DNA from: Pseudomonas viridiflava
Lineage (GTDB): Bacteria > Pseudomonadota > Gammaproteobacteria > Pseudomonadales > Pseudomonadaceae
Reading direction: 5' to 3'
Assembly (NCBI RefSeq): GCF_900590885.1
Contig: NZ_UUON01000004.1
Span: 186,001-250,000 of the forward strand
Length of the DNA: 64,000 nt
Made by a program: the position numbers and the translations under genes. Positions 46,160 to 54,023 of this stretch are shown here, piece by piece (within the stretch, counting starts at the first letter, position 1; every line of letters starts with the position of its first letter). The notes below the pieces were generated by a model. The model did no database searches and was not told the DNA's origin. It was given only the letters and a program-made list of their open reading frames with translations.

Positions 46160-46840
46160 CTAGACAATTTCTCCGTGCCCTGCCGCTTCGGACGGAGCGC
46201 GTTCGAACGAGATGTAGCCGGCGGTATTGAGCCCATGATTCCAGTTGCGATCTGTAAAATACACCCCCTCCATCGAGAGCTTTCCATCTTCGTCCCGCAC
46301 CTGAACACGGGCAGCCCCGTTGTGACGGCTACAATCGGAAATCTTCGGATTGCTAGTCAGGTTCTCGTAGATGTAATCGAGTTCGATCGTGCCGTGTTGA
46401 CAGTCACGCTGAACAGCTACGCAGACGGTGCTGGACTTCGAATAGCGGTCATTAGCCTCGAACTGCATCCGCACGCGGAAAAAACGAGAGAAAATTTTAA
46501 CCTTGCCCTGCTTAGTTATCTTGTCTTCAACTTCCAGGTTTCCCCTCAAGCGCTCGATAGCGCCCCAGTTCGATTGAAGTGTCACATCCCACGCACCATC
46601 GATTGGCGGGAAATACGTCCTCACAATGGGCAGTTTGCAAATCCAGGGGAAGATGAAGGTCTCACCCAGAATCAGAAAGGTAAAACCAGCCAGGCTCGAA
46701 GCGCTGGACAGCGCCTTAAGAAGGTCAACCGGCTGCTCTAAAAGTTTGATGATTTCGCCATGATTTATGAGGGCAAAAATCGCAAGGGTAACAACCAGGA
46801 AAGCGAGGGCTGTGTTCTTGATTCCTATCACTTGATACAT
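46160..46840 (-). CDS. cap15: CBASS Cap15-like effector (two TM helices plus beta barrel)
   Basis: The start is ATG 46840 because AAAGGAG lies six bases upstream and the chain then opens with a membrane helix; the longer frame adds 34 unlikely residues. The 226-residue protein has TM1 (about 8-27, TALAFLVVTLAIFALIN) and TM2 (about 45-70, LAGFTFLILGETFIFPW), then a beta-rich domain (GAWDVTLQSNWGAIER, VKIFSRFFRVRMQFEAN, GAARVQVRDEDGKLSMEG, GYISFE). This is the S-2TMbeta/Cap15 layout, whose barrel binds cyclic dinucleotide and whose helices break the inner membrane. It lies 268 bp upstream of the CD-NTase gene on the same strand. Confidence 0.75.
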   Translation of the reverse strand: MYQVIGIKNTALAFLVVTLAIFALINHGEIIKLLEQPVDLLKALSSASSLAGFTFLILGETFIFPWICKLPIVRTYFPPIDGAWDVTLQSNWGAIERLRGNLEVEDKITKQGKVKIFSRFFRVRMQFEANDRYSKSSTVCVAVQRDCQHGTIELDYIYENLTSNPKISDCSRHNGAARVQVRDEDGKLSMEGVYFTDRNWNHGLNTAGYISFERAPSEAAGHGEIV

Positions 46841-47254
46841 GAGTGCTCCTTTCAGGGAAGACATCCGGCCAGACGCTAACTTGCCATAGCGTCGAACGAT
46901 CAAGAACAACCCTACACCGGCACGGCCTAGGATGCAGGACATTCTGAGGCTGGGCCGGGATCACCATCATGTGGCTTCGACCTCTCCTTCTTGGAAGGCT
47001 CACCCCCTTTGCGTCGTGGATGAAGTGGAGTCCTCCCATGCGAAGCCCAATGTTCAAAACCGTATCACTGAAATGCTCGACATCCGTCAACCCATCCTTT
47101 GTGAAGGCATGGGGCCGAGTGTCTCCCATGCAACCTAAGTCGCGGCTGTCTTGGACGGACGCAAACCGTCCAGCGTCATTGGCATGGTTTTGAGCAAGAT
47201 GTGGGGGTGAGGTGATTTGGGTATGTTGACAAGCCCCAAATCTGACGCTGTCTG
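46841..47254. other. Upstream region of the CBASS operon
   Basis: 414 bp without a credible gene. It must contain the CBASS promoter on the minus strand. Two or three overlapping short frames do not show any family pattern. Confidence 0.45.
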
Positions 47255-47632
47255 CTAGGCACCAAAGCCGCTTTCTATCCGTCCTATCAGATCCATGACT
47301 TCTTCAATATCTGCCTCTGCTGGCCGCTTGTTGCCTAGGGCTCGCGCTGGGGTGGTCAGCCATTTTTTCGCGTGAGTCGCGCTACCGAAAACACCAATAG
47401 CTGCAGTTAGCACGTTGGGATCAATCTGATCCACGGGTTCGTCCGGTACGGCGTCTCGGCTTTCCTCAAGGCCATGCTCGCCTTCATGAGACCGGGCAAC
47501 AGCTTCAGCTATGGCGCTTTCTAAGACGGCGGAGAGGTTCAGATCTATAACAGTTGCCCTGTCCAGTAGGTCACCGTTCACGAGGACATTGACTGGCTGT
47601 TTAGGGGCATTTGGATCGTAGCCGAGCGGCAT
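47255..47632 (-). CDS. Chimeric antitoxin: CcdA-like N-terminus, MbcA/Xre-like C-terminus
   Basis: A 125-residue protein with AGGAG six bases before the ATG. Residues 10-45 (QPVNVLVNGDLLDRATVIDLNLSAVLE split over two strands/helices) match the CcdA-type ribbon-helix-helix, including the D-L-N-L-S turn. Residues about 75-122 (AIGVFGSATHAKKWLTTPARALG, IEEVMDLIGRIESG) match the MbcA/ParS/Xre toxin-binding domain (DUF2384) that pairs with RES-type NAD-degrading toxins. No CcdB or RES toxin is adjacent, so the antitoxin appears orphan. Confidence 0.65.
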   Translation of the reverse strand: MPLGYDPNAPKQPVNVLVNGDLLDRATVIDLNLSAVLESAIAEAVARSHEGEHGLEESRDAVPDEPVDQIDPNVLTAAIGVFGSATHAKKWLTTPARALGNKRPAEADIEEVMDLIGRIESGFGA

Positions 47633-47869
47633 GCCTTATCTCCTATATTGCGCAGAGTGAATGGGCTGTTCTGCTCGAAGCTCCTTGCCCGCAAAGCCCG
47701 GGGGGTGAACGCCTAGCTTGCCATTAAAACTCCCCGTTCGTGACGGCTCAGATTCCAGCCTACACTTCAACGCACGATTTCATGGTCTGAATAGTCGTCA
47801 TTGATCGTCACCATGAGTGACTACATTCGGTGACGGACGACACTCGACGGCAATTTTTGGAGCGCAACC

Positions 47870-48388
47870 ATGCAAGACAGCATCACACCAGCCACCATCT
47901 ACTCAGCCTCAAACCCGCGTTTCGCAGGACGTTTCCCAGACTCCGAGTATGACGAGCTTTGGCTCGCTGACATAAAGGCTTGCGAGCCTGGAGGATTATG
48001 TCGGGTTTTCAGGGATGTATTGTTTGTGGAATCTCAGGAAACAGCTTACCTCTACGGTCTGGAACATGAAGATGGTCGGCCCAAAGAGCTCAAAGCAGAG
48101 GCGGCATACCCACAGCAACTTTTCGTCGAGTTTGTGCGAGAGCAAACTGAACTCATGCTGACCAGGATGGGAATGCTCGCCCCCGTCTTCGATGGAGCAG
48201 AGTATGCCTGCCAGGCTAGGGTCACGGCGGCATACATGATTCATCGTGAAAATCTGCGATACCTGGCTTTCGGCTACCGCAATCGCGACGGCGACTACGT
48301 CCGAGAGAAACTCGAAGCCCCTGAGGACTGGCTCGATAACGCTCGGGCAGTTCGGCCTTTTGACGAACTGACTACCTCCAGAGCGTAG
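47870..48388 (+). CDS. Hypothetical protein
   Basis: A 172-residue acidic protein with GGAG eight bases before ATG 47870. No family recognised. The central FVREQTELMLTRMGMLAPVF and C-terminal AAYMIHRENLRYLAFGYRNR look like a soluble alpha/beta protein. It is divergent from the chimeric antitoxin with a shared 237-bp promoter region, but is not a RES toxin (no Arg-Tyr-...-Ser set). Its 3' end overlaps the nitroreductase remnant on the other strand. Confidence 0.55.
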   Translation: MQDSITPATIYSASNPRFAGRFPDSEYDELWLADIKACEPGGLCRVFRDVLFVESQETAYLYGLEHEDGRPKELKAEAAYPQQLFVEFVREQTELMLTRMGMLAPVFDGAEYACQARVTAAYMIHRENLRYLAFGYRNRDGDYVREKLEAPEDWLDNARAVRPFDELTTSRA

Positions 48389-48417
48389 TGTGGTTGCATC
48401 AAACGATGGGGTGCTGG

Positions 48418-48676
48418 GTATACGCTTCCAAGCCGCAGCGACTCCAGAGCGACAACAGCGTTCTGAGCGGCTAAGGCTGCATCAATCGTACCGAGCAGCA
48501 AGCTTTCCAAGTATGGCAGCGCCTCCAGCTCTACTCCTTGCTGCGCCGCGATAAGCGAGATAGGTCTGCAAGCAGCCCTTAGCTGCTTCGCAGATAGGCA
48601 ATGCTCGACATGGCGTTGAGCAATCCGACTCTTGCGTTTTGATAGTGATCGACCGGTCATGTAATAGTAGCTGACG
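48418..48676 (-). pseudogene. Nitroreductase/NADPH oxidoreductase remnant
   Basis: On the minus strand 48540-48418 reads GVELEALPYLESLLLGTID, then AALAAQNAVVALESLRLGSV, the flavin-binding segment of NADPH-dependent nitroreductases, ending abruptly at GSVY. About 110 bp upstream in another frame LLLHDRSI resembles the family N-terminus (LLxxRRSxR). The part between is missing and the frames differ, so this is a decayed, internally deleted gene. Confidence 0.4.
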
Positions 48677-48850
48677 GACTGAGGGCATTATTTTAGCCCG
48701 GTCTAGATCCTCCAAGAGCGTGATCGTCCTTACCATGTACGCATCCGCTGAGTATGACGAAGCTTCTCAAGCTGATGCTGCCCTCAACGGCGCCTAGCCA
48801 AGCCACCCGTGAACCGAAGCCAATCGTAGAGCTGTAAAGCTACTTTTTAT

Positions 48851-48895
48851 ACTGTTAACCAGCTTGGTTTACAGTATGGAAAAGTGGTTTACAGT
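48851..48895. repeat. Three copies of a 10-bp element, GGTTTACAGT
   Basis: GGTTTACAGT occurs at 48866-48875 and 48886-48895, exactly 20 bp apart, and a near-perfect inverted copy (ACTGTTAACC, one mismatch) at 48851-48860. Spacing of two helical turns and an inverted outer copy suggest binding sites of a dimeric or tetrameric DNA-binding protein, or short iterons. Confidence 0.5.
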
Positions 48896-48948
48896 CAGTC
48901 TGATTTGGCACTCCTGCAATTATTCTACCCGATACCAACCAGAGCCCT

Positions 48949-49191
48949 GTGCACGTCTTGGAAGGGGTCACGGTTGCAGACCGTCTCTGTGAAACCTCCG
49001 GTAACCACCAAGAGCCGGCAGAGAACATCAAGCTGTGGGCGATCAAGAATGGCTGGCTTACGAAAGCAGCAGAGCAGCTGGAGACCTTGGCTGAAAAGGC
49101 GTTCGCTTTGCGTTCAAAACCAAAGCTCGAAAACCCTGATGATACAGAGCAGAGCTATCAGCGCTGGTCTGATGGGACTGAGTCAGCCTAG
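48949..49191 (+). CDS. Small hypothetical protein, uncertain
   Basis: An 80-residue frame from GTG 48949, opened by a stop at 48901. The sequence (HVLEGVTVADRLCETSGNHQ, AAEQLETLAEKAFALRSKP) has the composition of a real helical protein, but no ribosome-binding site is convincing and no family is recognised. It follows the GGTTTACAGT repeats by about 50 bp, so it could be the gene they control, or the end of a frameshifted longer gene starting at ATG 48877. Confidence 0.3.
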   Translation: MHVLEGVTVADRLCETSGNHQEPAENIKLWAIKNGWLTKAAEQLETLAEKAFALRSKPKLENPDDTEQSYQRWSDGTESA

Positions 49192-49464
49192 AGGCGGCTC
49201 CAGGGCCCTGGACGAAGTCCTCAGAAATTCAATCAACCCCATCAACCTTTCAAGATTTTGTAGATTCCCGCCATCGCCGAAAGGATTAGGTGATATGCAA
49301 AGCTTTACAAACTCTAGAACGATGGCTGGGCCGAGGTCGCCGATCTACTCATCGAAAGTCATGCCAGGGGACAATGACTGCTTGGGGCGATCGACTCATG
49401 ACCAAACAGGAAATCAGCATCGAACCAAAGGGGCCCCTCTGAGTTTCTGAAAATGGATGATTGC
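49192..49464. other. Gene-free stretch
   Basis: 273 bp between the uncertain small frame and the DUF6602-like gene; nothing recognised. Confidence 0.4.
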
Positions 49465-50796
49465 TTACTCGGCCCCCCAAGACGTTGGGGCACCATCCAG
49501 CCACCGCTGTACCTTGTCAAGCTGACTTTCCATGGATTTGACCCTCTCCGGGCCCTCCTCCACCCCTTCAGCCTCAAAGAAATAAGGCCCCCACTCCCCA
49601 TCAACCAGATCACATTTATAACTGGAAACCGAATCGTACCCTAACATGACATCCATATGACGCAAGTCGTTGTTCTTCATGCCGCCAAACCGAAGATGGG
49701 CAAGTAAGGAGTGCATAAAGAAAGCTGCTTGACTCTTGAGATCTGTATGGCTTTTCTTTATATATAGCCTCGGCACTAGCTTATTACAACCATCCCTATC
49801 ATACTGAACATAAGCAAAGTGCCTCTCCAGAACACAAACACAAGTTAGATGATCAAACGGATGAACTATTATATCTGCATCACACTCTTCTGAAAACGGC
49901 TCAGGAACATAATACTCCTCAATAAACCCTACTAGACTCTTTTCAGAAAGCTCGCTTTCAAAAGCAAATATCCCTTTAAACATGGGTGGAAAGCCATCAT
50001 CATACTTAGAAACCGCCGATAGCAGACGAAGGCTTTTACGCACTTCATCTGAGGTCAGCGTAGTTTTCACTTCTATGACAGCTCGTACAGCGTTGGCGGG
50101 CACAACAACGAGATCACCTTCTCGAAATAGTGGCGCATACTCCAACCTATCATAGATTAGAATATCCAGCTGTATCGGACAGCCATAGATAAAACCTGTC
50201 GCTACATGGTAGCGCTCCGGGAGATGTTTTCGCAGAACGTTCTGCAAGAGATTTTCCCTATACGTACCAACCGTCCCCGAGTGAGAAATTATTAATCTGA
50301 TCCGTGAGCTTAAAGCATCAAGTTCGCTCGCAATAGATGCAGCAAATACACGTTGTTTTTCGTGCTCTTTGAGCCCAGCACCGAGAGTCAAATAGGCTCT
50401 CTTGACTTTCTCTCGACCATCAGACTTAGCGACAAAACTCTCGTTAGCAACGAGGCTTTTCAGAAAAAAAACTAAATCCTTTTGCGAAATATCTACCCGT
50501 TCATCCTCAGACAGGAGTTCGATAAGCTTATCGACACTTAAACGCTCATACTGACGTAGGATAGAGCTCGCCATGTCACGAACAAATCTGTATAAAATGT
50601 ATATCTCATTATCCATAGGGTATGATATAGGGTGAAGACATAGACGAAAGAGATCGCTCTTAGGTATCTCCCAAAACTCACCGTCAACATCTGAAACATT
50701 TATCTTCCCGTCAGCCTCAGACATATAGAAGAATGCCCTCAGCGCAGGCCAGTCATTTTCATCAAGAAAATAAAACTTCCCGAAAATAAGTTCCAT
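49465..50796 (-). CDS. DUF6602-like protein, candidate PD-(D/E)xK nuclease
   Basis: A 443-residue, distinctly AT-rich gene. Residues about 160-265 match the DUF6602 pattern: SHSGTVGTYRENLLQNVLRK, LPERYHVATGFIYG, QLDILIYDR and VPANAVRAVIEVKTTL. The D in QLDILIYD and the E-x-K of IEVKTTL are the core of a PD-(D/E)xK nuclease fold. The N-terminal 150 residues (FYFLDENDWPALRAFFYMSE, a helical middle) and C-terminal 170 residues are unassigned. Such proteins are seen near defence genes; here it lies between CBASS and the helicase operon. The ribosome-binding site is weak. Confidence 0.65.
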   Translation of the reverse strand: MELIFGKFYFLDENDWPALRAFFYMSEADGKINVSDVDGEFWEIPKSDLFRLCLHPISYPMDNEIYILYRFVRDMASSILRQYERLSVDKLIELLSEDERVDISQKDLVFFLKSLVANESFVAKSDGREKVKRAYLTLGAGLKEHEKQRVFAASIASELDALSSRIRLIISHSGTVGTYRENLLQNVLRKHLPERYHVATGFIYGCPIQLDILIYDRLEYAPLFREGDLVVVPANAVRAVIEVKTTLTSDEVRKSLRLLSAVSKYDDGFPPMFKGIFAFESELSEKSLVGFIEEYYVPEPFSEECDADIIVHPFDHLTCVCVLERHFAYVQYDRDGCNKLVPRLYIKKSHTDLKSQAAFFMHSLLAHLRFGGMKNNDLRHMDVMLGYDSVSSYKCDLVDGEWGPYFFEAEGVEEGPERVKSMESQLDKVQRWLDGAPTSWGAE

Positions 50797-51264
50797 AACT
50801 TGACAACCTAAATATAAGTAAGAGTTTTTTCTAGTCTAAACAACTGTTTCAACCAGAAGGATTTTGAGCTCGCCCCAGTGCAGTAATGCACTTTGCTGTT
50901 GAAGGCGTCATCGGTGATCGAGCAGTTGCTATCAGCAGGCGGAGCGCGCAGCAGTGAAGGATGGGAGCTCGAAGGGCTAGAATAGCCATAGGGCAAGGCT
51001 TGGTTCACGAAAGCCCGCCGTATGATCGTCCATGAACTGCATCCCTAGCGCACAGGTCTTTTGATGGCCATATGCTACCCAAACATCGGATGTTGTGTTC
51101 GAAATCTTGTGGCTAACAAGGGGATTTACTCCACGCCTCCAAGCCTCTCGCGCTTGAGAGCATGATCGGGGGACAGTCCTGCTGGGTTGATCGACTAGAC
51201 AAGACAGGCATTTGAATGCGTTAGCTGGTAGACTGCGCGCCGTAATTACTCAGAGGATTTTTTG
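50797..51264. other. Intergenic region upstream of complete yggL
   Basis: 468 bp with no gene that I can support. The last 25 bases (TAATTACTCAGAGGATTTTTT) resemble the leader of the broken yggL copy at 57660 (TTATTACTTATGAGGATTG), so the complete copy came with its own leader. Confidence 0.5.
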
Positions 51265-51609
51265 ATGGCCACTAACCGCTCCCGTCGTCTGCGCAAAAAG
51301 CTTTGTGTGGACGAGTTTCAGGAATTGGGCTTCGAGCTGAACCTGGCCTTCAAGGAAGACCTGGATGACGAGGCTGTCGATGCATTCCTCGATGCCTTCC
51401 TGAGCGAAGCAATGGATGCCAACGGTCTGGACTACGTCGGCGGCGACGATTTCGGCCTGGTTTGCAAGGCAGAACGCGGCTCGGTTACCGAAGAGCAACG
51501 CGCAACCGTCGAAGCATGGCTCAAAGGCCGCAGCGAAGTGACCAAGGTTGAAGTCAGCCCACTGCTCGACGCCTGGTACCCAGAAAAGCTGATCAACGCT
51601 GCTAAGTGA
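51265..51609 (+). CDS. yggL: YggL family 50S ribosome-binding protein, complete copy
   Basis: A 114-residue YggL/DUF469 protein: MATNRSRRLRKKLCVDEFQE at the N-terminus, GFELNLAFKEDLDDEAVDAFL, and LDAWYPEKLINAAK at the end. ATG 51265 is preceded by AGAGGA at seven bases; a TTG one codon earlier is not needed. YggL associates with the large ribosomal subunit. A second, truncated yggL lies at 57580-57660 on the opposite strand. The two differ at about one base in five over the shared 57 bases, so this copy is a diverged homologue, not a recent duplication. Confidence 0.9.
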   Translation: MATNRSRRLRKKLCVDEFQELGFELNLAFKEDLDDEAVDAFLDAFLSEAMDANGLDYVGGDDFGLVCKAERGSVTEEQRATVEAWLKGRSEVTKVEVSPLLDAWYPEKLINAAK

Positions 51610-51645
51610 TCGCGCTGAGCTGCAGTGGATAACTGCTGGTTTGTG

Positions 51646-51674
51646 AAAAACCACCCTTCGAGGTGGTTTTTTTT
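51646..51674 (+). terminator. Intrinsic terminator of yggL
   Basis: AAAAACCACC and GGTGGTTTTT form a perfect ten-pair stem around CTTCGA, followed by further T residues, 36 bp after the yggL stop. Confidence 0.85.
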
Positions 51675-51750
51675 GGAGCATTGCAGCGCACTCAGGCTGC
51701 AAGCGAACTCCAGTGCGCATGAGCAGCGCATTAGGCACGTCCTACCCCTC

Positions 51751-52797
51751 TCAAGGCCAGAGTATGTGAGAACTGCCCTCATGCCACTGCGATGCATCAA
51801 GGCCTGTCGTATCTAGGCCATACGCACGCAGCAACCAGCGGGACTTCGCTCCATGCTCCTCGCCCACCTCCGAACGACCGTGAAGGCAAGTCCGGTTGTT
51901 TACCAAAATGACGTCTCCGGGCGCCAGCGAGTAGCCCTCAACACAGACCTTGCACGCAGCTTCAAATGCGTCCATGGCCGCCTCTGCATCCTTGCTTTCT
52001 TCTGTATCAGTCTGCGTTGAGCTATGGCTGTACCTGATCCATGGCGAGTCGTCCACCCAGAAAAGCAGCTGGGAACCCTCTACGAACAGATCAAATCCAA
52101 ATAGCTCCTTCAGGCGCTTCTTGAACGTGAACTGCGGGCCGATTATGTATTGCGGCTGAGCCAACTCGTGGAGTTGAGCTTTACTCAGATGGCGTAACAC
52201 GCTCCTCAGCGGCATGACGGTGGTCGGTACTTGATTCGGGTTGCGCAGACCTGCAAGACACACAAAATCTGGCGAAGGAGAAATGCGCACGTCATAGGGA
52301 TGCTGTTCACCGCGCACTGGCAGCCACACGGCATCGGTATGGCCCTTCATGGAGCCTTTAGACTTCTCCGCTTCATATCCTTCACCTGGTTTCACCACCA
52401 GGTTGACGAACAACGCCCCGCCATTTTCTGATCCATACGAAATGGTGCTGGAGCCAAGGACGGCATTGGCAACAATGATCGAAGCGCGCGCCATGATCGT
52501 CGCCTCGGTATCCGGTACTGGCAGGAATCCCACAGGGGTATCGACGTCAACATCTGGGTCGAAAACGCCCACCAGATGGATGCATGGAGTCTCCCACGCA
52601 TGTGCGATGAGGTCTGAATGCACAATTCCGCGCATCGCGAGCAAATGGACAATCTCACCGACCAATGCCTGCCCCAAAGCGACCGGATCACTCAATTGCT
52701 GCAGAGCGTCGCCAATGTCCACGGAGCTCCGCCATGCAGTCACGACCGTACGAATGGCTGCGGAAAAATGAGCGTTGATCAATTGTGTCCCTACCAT
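51751..52797 (-). CDS. TauD/TfdA family Fe(II)/2-oxoglutarate dioxygenase
   Basis: A 348-residue protein of the clavaminate-synthase-like group. The facial triad is visible as the HTD of MKGHTDAVWLP (about residue 150) and the distal His in NNRTCLHGRSEVG, followed by the 2-oxoglutarate-binding Arg in AKSRWLLRAYGLD. Enzymes of this group hydroxylate amino-acid-like or sulphonate substrates, often in secondary-metabolite pathways. No biosynthetic partner lies nearby; it stands divergent from the RHH-helicase operon (92-bp gap). It may be passenger cargo, or modify a defence factor (speculation). Confidence 0.8.
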   Translation of the reverse strand: MVGTQLINAHFSAAIRTVVTAWRSSVDIGDALQQLSDPVALGQALVGEIVHLLAMRGIVHSDLIAHAWETPCIHLVGVFDPDVDVDTPVGFLPVPDTEATIMARASIIVANAVLGSSTISYGSENGGALFVNLVVKPGEGYEAEKSKGSMKGHTDAVWLPVRGEQHPYDVRISPSPDFVCLAGLRNPNQVPTTVMPLRSVLRHLSKAQLHELAQPQYIIGPQFTFKKRLKELFGFDLFVEGSQLLFWVDDSPWIRYSHSSTQTDTEESKDAEAAMDAFEAACKVCVEGYSLAPGDVILVNNRTCLHGRSEVGEEHGAKSRWLLRAYGLDTTGLDASQWHEGSSHILWP

Positions 52798-52888
52798 ACG
52801 CAGTGATATAAAGTTGATATGGATCCAGCGTTACGCGTAACGCTCTCCATCGACCTGGACATCCCGACCGGCCCTCACCTGAGATTTC

Positions 52889-54019
52889 ATGAAAAATCAC
52901 ACTGTTACAGCCTCCGATTGTCTCAAGCACTGGGCCCATTGGCTAGACGGTCTCGCCGCTCAGATGGTCGTCCAGGCTGACACCAACCATTGGGAGTGCT
53001 TGGTGGGATTGCCGTCTGGGCACAACGTGATCGGCACAGGGCATAACGCATCGCTCGCTGTACGTAGCCTGCTCAAGGAGCTAGTCGAGCAACTCCCTGC
53101 CCCACCCACTCCTTGTGAACATGAAAATGCCAGAGATGTCTCACTCCCGATGCTGGCTACACAGCCAGCGAGACAGGAGAAGCCTATGCAGCCTAAGGAT
53201 GAGGTCAAGCGTATGGACACAAAGCCCCGCCGTGAAACTATCGGAGTAACAACGAAAAGGTCGTTCCATGCGGCCTTGACGCTGTTGGCTGAGGGGCGCG
53301 GTGTCGCCAAAGCAGAATTTGCTCGTGATTTGCTTCAGCAGGGATTGGAACGATTTGAGTGCGCAATGGAGACCAAGAACCCCTCCAGCCTGATTCGCAC
53401 CTACGAACAAGCTGCAAAGTCGTATGAGGGTGAAAGCGAACAGTGGTCACTACGGCTTGATCGCCCGCTGGCCAAATGGGTGCGGATGACGGCAAAGGAA
53501 TTTGAAAAGTCCGCATCGCAGATTGCCTCTTATTTGCTAGCCGAATCCCTGCAACACGAAGGGGTGGCCCTTGCCGTGACTGCTGTCACTCCCAAACCCA
53601 CCGGCAATGCGTCTGCGCCATCCTTTCCTGGTCAACCTTCCGCCTTGCTCGACTATTCATCCTCAAAGTTGGATGAGGCATTGGCAGCTATTAAGTCCTG
53701 GCAGCGCCCCAAGCGGGCACGAGAGTTGACCGAACGTGCTGGTCTCGGCGCGCACCAAGACCTTATGCGTCAGGTGCTACAAGGGGAGACAATCGCGCCC
53801 CCTGTTGTGATAGGCGCGATATCTACGCACGTTGAGATACCAATTGAGCTACTGGTAGCTGGATTTTCGAGCAATTTCCAATCTCGATCAGTGCCGATGT
53901 TCAAGGCCACTAAAGGCAAACCACAGCTAGCCACTAGCCCTCATTCATGGAGTGAGGCGGTGAAAGCGTTGAATCTACCGCCTGATGAAGAGCAGGCCCT
54001 ACTAGATTTGGAGAAATGA
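52889..54019 (+). CDS. Hypothetical protein with two RHH-like segments, helicase partner
   Basis: A 376-residue protein of no family I recognise. Residues 1-70 form a small alpha/beta domain (HWECLVGLPSGHNVIGTGHN). After a Pro/charged linker come two segments that look like ribbon-helix-helix: RRETIGVTTKRSFHAALTLL with AKAEFARDLLQQGLERFE (about 113-158), and WSLRLDRPLAKWVRMTAKEF with SASQIASYLLAESLQ (about 188-225). The C-terminal third contains LTERAGLGAHQDLMRQVLQG and ends in ALNLPPDEEQALLDLEK. Its stop is four bases before the TTG of the helicase gene, so both are one operon and likely one system. Confidence 0.6.
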   Translation: MKNHTVTASDCLKHWAHWLDGLAAQMVVQADTNHWECLVGLPSGHNVIGTGHNASLAVRSLLKELVEQLPAPPTPCEHENARDVSLPMLATQPARQEKPMQPKDEVKRMDTKPRRETIGVTTKRSFHAALTLLAEGRGVAKAEFARDLLQQGLERFECAMETKNPSSLIRTYEQAAKSYEGESEQWSLRLDRPLAKWVRMTAKEFEKSASQIASYLLAESLQHEGVALAVTAVTPKPTGNASAPSFPGQPSALLDYSSSKLDEALAAIKSWQRPKRARELTERAGLGAHQDLMRQVLQGETIAPPVVIGAISTHVEIPIELLVAGFSSNFQSRSVPMFKATKGKPQLATSPHSWSEAVKALNLPPDEEQALLDLEK

Positions 54020-54023
54020 GACC

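Noticed and set aside
48851..48875. LexA-type SOS box
   Set aside because: CTG and CAG are present but separated by 17 bases instead of the ten expected for the Pseudomonas/E. coli LexA site.
48884..49450. 188-codon plus-strand frame starting in the GGTTTACAGT repeats
   Set aside because: Arg/Ser/Pro-rich shadow composition; the overlapping 80-residue frame looks more like protein.
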